From Pomphorhynchus laevis (Eukaryota > Acanthocephala > Palaeacanthocephala > Echinorhynchida > Pomphorhynchidae), in contig WNNJ02001091.1 of the NCBI GenBank assembly GCA_012934845.2, forward strand, positions 41,232 to 105,231: 64,000 nt of DNA, written 5' to 3'. This document shows, one piece after another, positions 36,901-47,000 of this stretch. The notes under the pieces are model-generated. The model ran no database searches. It was given only the letters and a program-made list of their open reading frames with translations, and was not told where the DNA came from. The stretch's first letter is position 1; every line of letters begins with the position of its first letter. Made by a program: the position numbers and the translations under genes.

Positions 36901-37979
36901 AAGTTGGAGAATTTTCAATAGTCCTGAATATTTTGCCATTTTGCCAATTGTAATAATCCACTTATGGTTATTTCTTAATATTTCTTTACTGAATTCCAAT
37001 AAGCATTGCCATTTTTAATTGCTGCTTCTAAATCCTACTTATTTAATTGTCCGCTCTTGGTCTAAGTACTTAGCAAACATCATATTATGTTATATCATAC
37101 ACACCAGCTTTGCAAAAAGGAACCCAAACTGAACGACCAAACATTAGTTTTAATGTCTTTATTATTCTTTTTCCCCTCACATCCGGAACCTGACGAAATT
37201 ACCAAAGGGGTTTTGGATATTGTTATAAATGAAAATGAACACTTGGGTTTTACCCCAAATGATAATGACGTTTATCATATACCATTAATAATCATACTTT
37301 TAATAAAATGTAGCTATATTGTAATAGTCGAAAATTTTGTTTATGATGGCCTCAGTAGATTAAACAATTTTTTTATATTGGACAAAGTTCTACAGATGAA
37401 AATATGGATATCGCAACATAAATATATCTGTAAAAAGTGTCGACAATGATTTACTATTCCACAATTAAAAAATTTATTTTGTCTCAGAACTCTTATTTCG
37501 TAATCAAAACATTCAATTAAACTCACCTATTTTCAAGAATGATAAGGACATTTCTAAAAAATTACTGAATAAATTTGTTAATTTGATGTATAAGGTATAT
37601 TAGTTCTTAATATACATGTCATTAACTTATCTGGATATATATTTCATATGTTTATAAAGTTGAGATCAATTTTTAATGCATTTTTGCATAAATTCAGATT
37701 TATAAAGTTATATAAATTCATAAATAATTTTATACTAATGGTCCAATAGTCTTACTGATTTAGTCATAGTGTTATCAAAAATGTACTAAATGACATGTAG
37801 CTTACTAAGTTATCCATGCGACCTAATGAAATACCTGTTTTAATTTAGTGTACCATATTTGAACATTTATAACCCATGATTTGGCTATTTAGAGCCTAAT
37901 ATATAAGTAAAACTCTATTACCGTATGTTGAAATGCTGTAACGCGTTATTGTAGCATAACACTGTGACATGTCTTACTT

Positions 37980-40202
37980 CAAAAATATGTGTAGTGTACA
38001 AGTAATTTCGTAGCTATCAAACAATAGCAGCAAAAATCATTCAAAAATCAACGATAATCCTACAAAAAAATACATGCAGCGCTTCGCAGAGCTAGTAACG
38101 GTTATCTTATTCACAAACCCCCGTCCCCTACCTTTCATTGCACATCAACAAATTCTATCCTCGACATTTTACTGCTTCACTCGAGGTGGCTGTTAAAACC
38201 CCTCTGCACGGACAGTCGCGTCAGCAATTGTCCACCTCTCATGACCTAATTCTTTGGAGATTTGAGGAAGATATGTTGCTTCGCAGAAGGTTTCACTTTG
38301 ATCCTATCAGGGTGGCCATTTTTCAGGCGGCTATCCAACTCTTTCCCCGAATAGGAAATGTGAGTCTGACCGAATTTAATACCTACCTCTTTTCGCAAGC
38401 TACCGCGATTCTATCGACTACCTATAAAGGTCGTATATACAATCCCACTCCGACGAAGCTCAAGGTCCTAGCAAAATTATTGAACCTACCCAATCTCTCT
38501 GCTTCCGCCAAACAAGCCCTCTCAAATGAATACTGGAGCACTAGATACAGGTTTTAGCTGAGTAAGGATAGGACGTGTATTGCTCGCCTTAATCCTTCTC
38601 AGTCTTTCTTTCTGCAGATTTTCAAGAAGGAGAAGTTTGTTTGCTGGAAGGATAGAGCATTGGGTTGGATAGGGAATGTAGGCCTTGATAAAGTTTTGGA
38701 GGAGTCACTAGCCCTACACAACTATGGAGCCACTCAATCACCTCAACCAATTCCTCCTTGGTGTAACTTCAGGAGTAGGGATCTATCTGTTACGGATATT
38801 CTTAACTCCTGGGGTCCACTCCCGGGCACCTCCAAATCCGTCGTTCCACTTTCTTCTCGGGTCTGTCAGCTTTTGACAGCTGATCAGAGAAGAGAGGTGG
38901 CCGTCACAATGCTTTTAGCCTCCCCATCCGATGTAGCAGGCATCAATATTAGTAAGCGTGTTGTTATCCCTAAGAAAAAATCCTGCTCATGTCATAAAGA
39001 CCTACGACCCATTTCGATTCAAAATTCCCTCGTGTCAATTTACGAAAAAGCGCTTGCGCGTAAAATCCGCGACCATCTGAGTAGGCGTAATTTGATCCCT
39101 CCAGGTTTTCATGGGTTCGCCAAAGGTCGCTCGGTCCATTCATCAGTAAGTGAGGTGGAACAGTTTTGTCGGGAGAATAGCCATCGCCTAGTTGTGGCTT
39201 TTTTCCTTGACTTTTCTGCTGCATTTAACCGCATCTATATTCCTTTTGTGATCTCTTCTCTCAGGTCCCTCGGGTTGCCTGCGAGAATTGTGAACAGGGT
39301 GGAGATCCTGCTGTACACCAAGCGGTTTTATTATGAAGACGACCCTGATGCGCGTCAGTTCTACCCTATTACGGGTGTGCCTCAAGGTTCACCTCTTTTT
39401 CCTATCTTATATCTTGCTGTCTCCATTAATCTATACAAAATATTTAAACGCGAACAACGTCTTGTGGTGTATGCTGATGACACCACAGCCCTGTTCTCTG
39501 GACACAGGTGCAAAGACGTAGTTTCTGACATCAGCCGCTTCTTTTTAAGATTAAAAGACCAGTTACCCGTATCCAATCTTATTTTAAACTCTGCCAAATC
39601 GCAGGCGGTTGTCTTTCATGGCACCACTGCAACAAAGAAAAAACTTAAGAGATTAGCACTCTCTGCACTCTGCTCGATATTTGCCTCTGAACCACTCCCC
39701 ACCTTCTCAAGTCGAGTAAAATACCTGGGGTTCACCGTTACGGTGAACTGGTCGGCGAAAGCTGACCTGGATAGACTTAAACGTATCCTGAAGAAAGCTA
39801 GGTGGGCCCTGAAACGGGCCCAGCATCTGTCATTGAAAGGGAAAACCCAGGTGCGCCTTTGGGGTACCTGGGCTATCTCGGGACTAGTCTTCTTCTCAAG
39901 ATGACGTCCCCCAGAGCAAAGGCTAAGGTTTCTTAAGCTCCTCGTCTATCGTTTACCAAGCATAGTCCGCGCCGATTGGATTCTTCGGGGGGTGAAAGAC
40001 CCCGGGTGGTTCAGTCGGAAGGCGGCGTGTTGGATCGGTTGGGGGGGCTCAGATCCCACTGGACCTGAGGCCATGAAAGAGAAAGGGAAGATGAAAAAAC
40101 GAAGGAAAATTCTGTCATTTTTTCTGAGTTGGTTATGACCTACCTTTTTTTATTCTTGCATACTATATTTTGGTGTATTTAATAAAGTCTTTATTTATTT
40201 AT
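37980..40202 (+). mobile_element. LINE family A, 5'-truncated copy 3
   Basis: Interrupts the eighth array unit. It is flanked by TCTTACTT (37972-37979) and TCTTTACTT (40203-40211), probably a target duplication. Recognisable LINE sequence begins near 38070 inside the endonuclease; the 90 bp before it are unassigned filler. The 3' end has AATAAAGTC followed by a TTTA-repeat tail at 40190-40202. Confidence 0.88.
38085..40065 (+). pseudogene. Family A ORF2, best-preserved RT (copy 3)
   Basis: Covers the endonuclease C-terminus (TSHDLILWR), a linker (RRRFHFDPIRVA, WIGNVGLDKVLEESLALHNYG), the RT and the C-terminal domain. RT motifs are KDLRPISIQNSL, IPPGFHGFAKGRS, FLDFSAAFNRI, GVPQGSPLFPILY and VVYADDTTALFSG, then SRVKYLGFTVTVNWSAK. 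One frame runs from about 38215 to 40065 with only a TAG at 38555-38557 and a TGA at 39902-39904; one frame change lies near 38212. The FDRI motif is FNRI here, a change of a catalytic-region Asp neighbour that may matter. Confidence 0.88.
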
Positions 40203-40799
40203 TCTTTACTTAAAAGTATCCTATGTGATTTGAGAGTTGATCAAGAACAGCGATTAGGTTGTAATAATTTTGAAAAAATATAACCAGGCATGTTCTGAAT
40301 GTTAAAGGAACGCTTTAAATTCATTAGGCCAACTCAATTTTTTGAAATTATATTTTAAGAAACTGAGAAATAATTCACACTATCGGTCTCAAGTATGATC
40401 TTTACATAATTTTTTAAATGGTAAATAGTCGACAGTGGTCCATTATTTATAAAGAATTACTAGAGCTGGATCAAGAAAAGGTGAAAATTTTATTTGATAT
40501 TCACTAACCTCTGTTGTCAGCTTCTTCGAATAATTTCGGGTAATTTTTTGAAGATGCTGAAAGTGTTTAGTGAAATATCAAATAATATTTTCTCCCTTTA
40601 TTGATACCGATTTTATAATTCTTTATTCTTTTATATTTTTTCTACTTTTTGTAAATCAACCCCAATGTCTGATTTTCTATCATTATCAGTACAGTAAAGC
40701 AATTCCGGTTAATCGAAAGCGAATTACCATACTTTTCTAAGTTGGAATTCTGAGGCAAGATGATATTGTTCAATTTCAACAATTCGGATTAAATTATTC

Positions 40800-41480
40800 A
40801 TTTTAACGAATTAATTAAGGAGTCCGAATTGCGTCGTGTCTTAAGGACGGTACGCATGCACACTACCTCTTGTTACAATTATCATTGTAATAGAGTACAT
40901 TAAAAAGAACAAGTTTATTTCACATTTCTATCAATTACTAGTAGCCTGTTCCTTCTTTGTATCTCTTTTAGTTTGATGCATTTGTAATTTGCATTCATTT
41001 AGTTAAAAGTGCATCAGCTTAAACTTTGAGCAGATTTAAATATTCGAACAATCCGAGTGACATAAATAAAAACTATTATGTTATTATTTTTAATGCTCTT
41101 GACTTTGGCAAACTTAATAAATCTTTTAAATATCGGAATTCGTTTAGGGTTTAATTTGTTGAATTCTTTAATTGATCATCAATTTCATTTAGGTTATGAA
41201 AAGGCATGCGCTTATCGAATAAATATATTTTACTAAAACTAATACTAATACTATTACTAATACTAACAATACTAATGATAGGCAACTAAATATCTAGAGA
41301 ATAAGATTATTTATGAAATTGTTACACGGTCAAACGGTTTTTACAGATATATGAGATCGATTTTATCGCATGATCTCATTCTTTTCGAACAAAATATTGA
41401 GCGGGGGCTAGCAATATGTTGCAGAAAACGGGCAAAACGAAAGCGGATGTGGCAATTGTGCCATTAGTGGTCAGTTGGAA
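40800..41480. other. No gene recognised
   Basis: Spacer between the tandem array and a family C LINE. A CTAATACTAATACTATTACTAATACTAAC simple-repeat patch lies near 41238-41275. No coding region is supported. Confidence 0.5.
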
Positions 41481-41484
41481 TTGG

Positions 41485-42655
41485 ATGTCATGAAAAAAAG
41501 ATTTATTTAACGTGGTAAATGCGTGCCAGCGCACGCTTACATGACCACAACAAAACAAAAATGTAAATCATGTGTTGAGAAGGTGTGAACAGAGGAGGTG
41601 TTTGAATGTGATAAAGGAGGGAGCGCGGTAGACGTCGAGATGGAGTTGATTCCGGGCGAGTGAGGCGGCGACCAGGAAGGATCGGAGATCATAGTTGTTG
41701 GAGTAATTAGGAACGTGGAGTAAGAGGGTATGACGGTAACGCAGCGATAGCGAGGTGGGGCAAGTGTCATATAAGAAAGAAGGTTGATGAACGATGGGGT
41801 GCCGACAGCGATGAGACGAAAAGTTACGATAAGAAGGCGGAGTTTGATGCGGATGTGGATGGTGGGCCAGGAGAGTTGGGCAAAATATATGGATGTGTGG
41901 TCGAAGCGACGCAGACGAAAGAGCGCTTAAACGGCGATGTTAATTATTCGTTGTAGAGGTAGGATTATGGATTTTGGAGAATTTGCGAAGAGGCTAAAGC
42001 AGTAATCGATTTTAGAGAAAAGAAGCGATGAAAGAAAAGGCATACAAGAACGGAAGTCGATAAGTGGGCGGATACAGTCGATGTCGCGGAGAATTAAGTT
42101 AGACGAGCGGACCTCGTCACGGAAAAATGGTTTAAGGGAAAGGTGATCATTGAAATGGAAGCCTAAGAAAGTGAGATTGTGTACTATGGGGATGATCGAT
42201 GAGGCAAAACAAAAGATACAGTGGGATGAGATATGTTTGGTTTTCGGGGGAGGATCCACATTATTTTAGACTTGTCGAGGTTTAGAACGATATGGAGATT
42301 GGAGAGACGTTCGTAGATAGAAGAAAGACAGTTGGAGGCAGAAATGCCGATATCCTGTATGCGTTGTGCGGGTGCATGAGCATAGGTGAGGATGTCATCG
42401 GCGTATTGCATGACGTTAAAGGAAAAAGGTTTGATAAATTGAGAGAGATGAACACGTTTGAGGTGGATATGTTCTTATAAGAGAGGTCGTGTATGAGTTT
42501 GTTGGCACAAAAGCCACATAAGAAGTTTTCTTTAGACTTACTGCTGTCGCATGCGATTGTAGTCCAGACGATGTAGTCGTGTGCCGAGCAATGTACTTGT
42601 AGTTGAACACAGTTGATGTCGGTCGTAGATGTCTTCTTACGTCCTCCCATCGACG
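41485..42655 (-). mobile_element. LINE family C, internally deleted copy
   Basis: Minus-strand element that begins with MGGRKKTSTTD at 42650 and a cysteine-rich segment (HCSAHDYIVWTTIAC, FLCGFCANK) resembling the C-terminal half of a PHD finger, as found in ORF1 of CR1/L2-type LINEs. It then jumps at about 42470 straight into the RT at MQYADDILTYAHAPA, and continues through LDKSKIMWI, LTFLGFHFND and SSLLFSKIDYC to the C-terminal tail and the 3' hairpin (41521-41536). The endonuclease and most of the RT are missing. Confidence 0.75.
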
Positions 42656-42690
42656 TCCTTTTGCGTTAAAACTGTTAAATTTGCTGATTT

Positions 42691-43074
42691 GATCTGGAAC
42701 TGGATTGATCTGGAACTGGATTGATCTGGAACTGGATTGATCTGGAACTGGATTGATCTGGAACTGGATTGATCTGGAACTGGATTGATCTGGAACTGGA
42801 TTGATCTGGAACTGGATTGATCTGGAACTGGATTGATCTGGAACTGGATTGATCTGGAACTGGATTGATCTGGAACTGGATTGATCTGGAACTGGATTGA
42901 TCTGGAACTGGATTGATCTGGAACTGGATTGATCTGGAACTGGATTGATCTGGAACTGGATTGATCTGGAACTGGATTGATCTGGAACTGGATTGATCTG
43001 GAACTGGATTGATCTGGAACTGGATTGATCTGGAACTGGATTGATCTGGAACTGGATTGATCTGGAACTGGATT
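42691..43074. repeat. 16-bp minisatellite, 24 perfect copies
   Basis: Unit GATCTGGAACTGGATT repeated exactly 24 times (384 bp) without a visible mismatch. Because 16 is not a multiple of 3, the minus strand stays open as a 16-residue periodic peptide, which is a by-product of the repeat rather than a gene. It lies about 40 bp beyond the 5' end of the family C LINE. Confidence 0.97.
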
Positions 43075-43280
43075 GATTGTATGTATTTTAAATCTCAAAC
43101 TTATGAAGGAAGAATTATGTAGCTGGTTTTCTACGTAAAAGTTACAGAGGTGATTGTTATGGATAGAAACTTGCTTCTTCCACTATTTACATAAAGTTAC
43201 TATTTACATTCTTATCTGTGTCTGCATTTCTACATTACCTTCGTATTTTTCACAATCTCATTTTTTTCATTGAATTCGAC

Positions 43281-43520
43281 TTATCCATAGTCTACGACAT
43301 TCCCATCATCTTCACAATTTGCATGGCTAATAACCTTTACATAGTCTTCAACTATTCCGCTCTCTTCATCTTCGGATCTACTTTTAATAACAGTAAATTG
43401 GCTAAGTGCTTGGTTTGACGCTCTCAACACTATCACATCCTCCGTCAGAGACGGATCACATTCTGTATCAAATAACCGATACATTAAAGACGTTTTACCA
43501 ACTCTATTTTCATTTCTTTA
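43281..43520 (-). other. Unassigned open segment with a GKTS motif
   Basis: The minus strand stays open for about 80 codons, from RVGKTSLMYRLFD through TECDPSLTEDVIVLR to DDGNVVDYG. GVGKTSL-type sequence followed by F....PSL.ED recalls the P-loop start of a small GTPase, but the rest does not continue as one. It may be a decayed exon or a chance match. The region to 43757 holds nothing else recognisable. Confidence 0.2.
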
Positions 43521-43756
43521 AATATTAAGCCCAATCATTCAATATCGGCAACGCTACTGAAGTTCAATTTACAACGCAAAGACCCTCCCGTATGTGGAGA
43601 GGGTATTGGGAATAGTGGCAGATCTAACTACAGAAAGTACATTATCTTTATGCTTTATCCATTGGTATTATCAATCAAGGTCTAACTGTTTTGGACCAAA
43701 AGTCTTGTCACCGCTAGAAAATGTAAGCCAATGTTAAATGCAGTTTTGAATCGATA

Positions 43757-45575
43757 CAAATTTGCAGAATCAAAAATTATGACACTCAAAAGTTCGTATT
43801 TAATGATTTGTTCATAATGGATCATGAAATCCAATACTTCTAGATTACCTGATTATTGCGTTTGATTATTATTCTGACAAAATTCCGTTATTATCTTGAA
43901 TAATCTTCACTGACATTAATCGTTTTAATGGAAGCTGGTGCATTTCAAAATCGAGACTTCGATTTTATCGAAATCAATACAAAGGGAAAATAGCATAAAG
44001 CCAAGTCTTCAAGTCTCAACCCAGGTTGTTTTCACACACTTCGATTTCAATTGATAAAATAACCTTCGTCTAATACACAATTTATTCATAGCTAATAAAG
44101 TTTTAAAGCAAAACCCTAAACGACTTTTTTTATTTTAGATAAAGTTATCATAAGGAAGAGCGTCACTGTTTGAAAGGCATCTAATATTCATAATTTTATT
44201 TTAAAATTAACATATTTTATCCTAAAATTTAACAATCGAGTGTAGAAAAAGTGATCAAAGTCTAGAGATAAACGAAACGCCTCATTGTTTCTATTGATCA
44301 AAGCTGAATCTATCAGATCAGAATTGCTTTATCCCCTTTCTCACCTGATATCACGTCTTTATAGCATAAAATAATTCATTTAATATTTTAGTAATAACTA
44401 ATAATACAATGTAAACCTTTCAGGTAAATATTCTATCTCCTGTGTTGAAGGTGTCAGCAATATATTTATTGCATAGCTTAACAGCCATGAAATCTTACTC
44501 AAATGCATCTTATGTAATATATTATTTGGAAATAATAAAATAGAAATAAAATAGAAAATCGCATTAATATAATAGACAAAATATTTATATTTTTTATTAA
44601 ATCAGCTAACTGAGTCTACGTATTTAATATAATTATAAAATAAACAAAACATAATAATGCTAAATCAAAATTTAATAATTTAATAATAAAATTAATAATT
44701 GTTTTTAGATTTTCTACAATTTAAATCAAGTTAAAAAAATTAAAATAAAAAATAAAAATAAAATTAAAAATAATCGTCATTTTTATGAATTGACTAATAA
44801 ATAACAGACGTTGGATCAGAATAAGAATTAGAAGTCATCAGTAGGAACTGCTATGCTATTAGGTTTCGGCCCCTAACTCCTCTACCCAACATAGCAGCGG
44901 GGCCAAATACATGCTAATGATGTATTTCCTCTGAAATAACTATCTAGTATCTTATTCTAATGCAAAGTATATTATTTATTATCCATCCATAAAAATTTGC
45001 CACTTAAGAGTTTAAATTTATTCTTTATATTATTGTGTTGATTTATATATTTTACTATTTTCTGCTTGATGTTATTTTTATAGTAACCTAGTTTAAAATA
45101 TGTATCTATTAAATTATTTAAATGATTTTGAAGAAAGCCAATATCATTACATATTGTTGCAATTCTTAAAATTTCATTATTTAATGTATTATATTTTATA
45201 TTATATGGTATGCATGAATGCTCATGCAAAAATATGTTTCTTGTAAATTTAAATATGTCATCTTTACGATATAAATTAATAGTAGTTTTAGTTAATGTTA
45301 ATTTAATGTTCATATCTAGATATACACCTTCTTTATCATTAATATTGGTTTTGTTAAGAATAAGGCTTTCTGGATAAATGTGCTCACTAATTGAATAAAA
45401 ATTATTAGAATTAAATACACATATCATCAATGTATCGAAGCATATATTTCATATATTTATATTGTTTAGATTTAGTTTTTACACAGTTATGAACAAATTC
45501 ATATTCTATAAAGCTTAAAAACAAGTCAGCTATAATTGGGCTACTATTACCTCCCATTGAAACACATTTTACTTG
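43757..45575 (-). repeat. Right arm of 1.8-kb inverted repeat
   Basis: Reverse complement of 22888-24707. This arm's PLE continues about 80 bp further (to 45656) than the left arm, so the left arm was cut shorter or the duplication ended there. Confidence 0.85.
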
Positions 45576-45660
45576 TCTAAATATAGATGTCCCTACTTTT
45601 AAATAATTTTGATTTATCAAAATATTTAAGGATTCTATTAATTCAATTTTATCCATATAT
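44598..45660 (-). mobile_element. Penelope-like element copy in the right arm
   Basis: Same PLE family. RT at 45656-44972, then the 3' structured segment (44850-44910), ending near 44598 where the match to the 12.5-kb copy ends. Confidence 0.75.
44972..45656 (-). pseudogene. Penelope-like RT (right arm), frame-broken
   Basis: Begins MDKIELIESLNIL and runs to FLWMDNK. A 2-base loss next to the YIDDI active-site codons at about 45421-45425 splits it into two frames. GVPMGG is changed to CVSMGG, and FRYIDD to LRYIDD. Downstream of the break the protein is identical to the other copies. Confidence 0.8.
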
Positions 45661-46200
45661 TTTCGATATTAAATAAGATCAAGCGTCAACATTGTATATC
45701 ACGACTTTGACAGTGGAATTTTAGTTTACATGGAACTCCTTAAACTTGTTTTATCTAATTTCGTCGGTTACTTAAAATTTGTACTCTTTAAAGCATAATT
45801 TCATTGCATAACGCAGTGATGTTTAACGGATTCAGTCCTAACTGTACTGACTATACGATAAGAATAAGGCGTTCTAATTATAATTCATTGATACATATTT
45901 TGATATTCATATATTTATACATAAATATATGAATATATGAGAAATAACGCATACACGATATTTTGATTGCATATTTCCATATGCAATTCGTATGAATTTC
46001 AAAAGAATTTTGAATTTAAAAAATCTATGAGAAATTATTTTTACAAAGTGGACGAATCAGATCATCTAATCAAGTCCAAGTATTTTGCACTATACACAAA
46101 TGTAAAAATGCAAATATCTTAATCTTAAGATTTTCTGAAAGTCGGATTTTTAAAAGAAATAACTTTTATAATTTAATATTTTTTATGAACCGATTAATAA
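45660..46200. other. No gene recognised
   Basis: AT-rich sequence; no coding region or repeat identified. Confidence 0.5.
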
Positions 46201-46204
46201 ATAA

Positions 46205-46330
46205 TATATCACGTAATATAATAAATATTGGAGGTAATCAGAATGAATTGCTATCGGGCCATTTTCCTAAGCTTAACATAGCAGCCTTCTTAACGATTTA
46301 ACGAAATGAAAATTACTAGAAATTTTACAG
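46205..46330 (-). mobile_element. PLE 3' segment remnant
   Basis: Carries a decayed version of the PLE 3' structured segment (GCTGCTATGTT...GGCCCGATAGCAATTC on the minus strand). It is the only recognisable trace of this copy. Confidence 0.45.
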
Positions 46331-46369
46331 TAATTTTACGCTAATACTTAAGATTTTTATATATTTTTA

Positions 46370-47000
46370 GATGTAAAATTCTATTATTATTTCTTATAGA
46401 ATGTGCCATTACATTCATCATCTTGAAACGGAAATTATGGAATGAATAGGCATTGATTAAAATAGGTTTTAAATTTTTATGATGAAAATTTTAAATTTTA
46501 CAAAATCATTTTATATTAATTTTTAATATATGAAATTATAGATAATTATTTCTAACAGAATCAGTCTTTGCATTCATCATTTTAAAACCAATTAAAAAGT
46601 TATTTTATATTCATTCTTAGGGAATTTATGTTTTTTTTTGTGAAATTTTGTATAATTATTTCACATAATTAGTCGTGAATTTCAACATTTTGAAACAAAA
46701 ATTTATTTGAAATATTTAGTCATTGTTTAAAGATAATTTTTAAACGACAATTTTTATAATAAACATTTTAAATTTTATAAAATCATTTTATATTAATCCT
46801 TAAGAAATTAATATAATTTTAAAATGTAAAATTGTAGAAAATTATTTATAACAGAATCAGTCTTTACATTTATCATTTTAAAAAGAAAAATGATATAGAA
46901 TTTCACAGTTTTATTTTTTGTTAATTCTTAAAAAATTATATTTTTTAGATGTGAAATTCTTGATTATTATTTCTCACAAAATGAACATTTACATTCATTA
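46370..47000. repeat. Diverged edge copies of the 185-bp satellite
   Basis: Loose repeats of TTTTGAAAC, GATAATTATTTCT and GAAATTATATTTT at irregular spacing, clearly related to the uniform array that follows but much more diverged. This is the usual state of satellite edges. Confidence 0.65.

Larger units (their letters stand above)
25720..40800. repeat. Tandem array of ~1.7-kb units (macrosatellite)
   Basis: Units start (at TAACCCATGATTTGG or variants) at 25720, 27421, 29123, 31051, 32756, 34460, 36165 and 37870. The period is 1701-1705 bp except in unit 3 (1928 bp), which has gained a LINE insertion and lost about 150 bp near 30630-30790. The eighth unit is split by a LINE at 37980-40202 and stops matching near 40800. 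Each unit holds an imperfect foldback with GAGCTGGATCAAG, and two conserved short open frames on opposite strands. Internal variants are shared between non-adjacent units, as expected from unequal exchange. Confidence 0.92.

Noticed and set aside
38970-39597. Minus-strand open frames across the family A RT
   Set aside because: They are shadows of the well-supported plus-strand RT frame.
42691-43074. CRISPR-like regular repeats
   Set aside because: There are no spacers between units and the context is eukaryotic.
42637-43098. 153-codon open frame of periodic NPVPDQSSSRSIQFQI
   Set aside because: It is a consequence of a perfect 16-bp minisatellite without stops in any minus frame. There is no sign of a gene.
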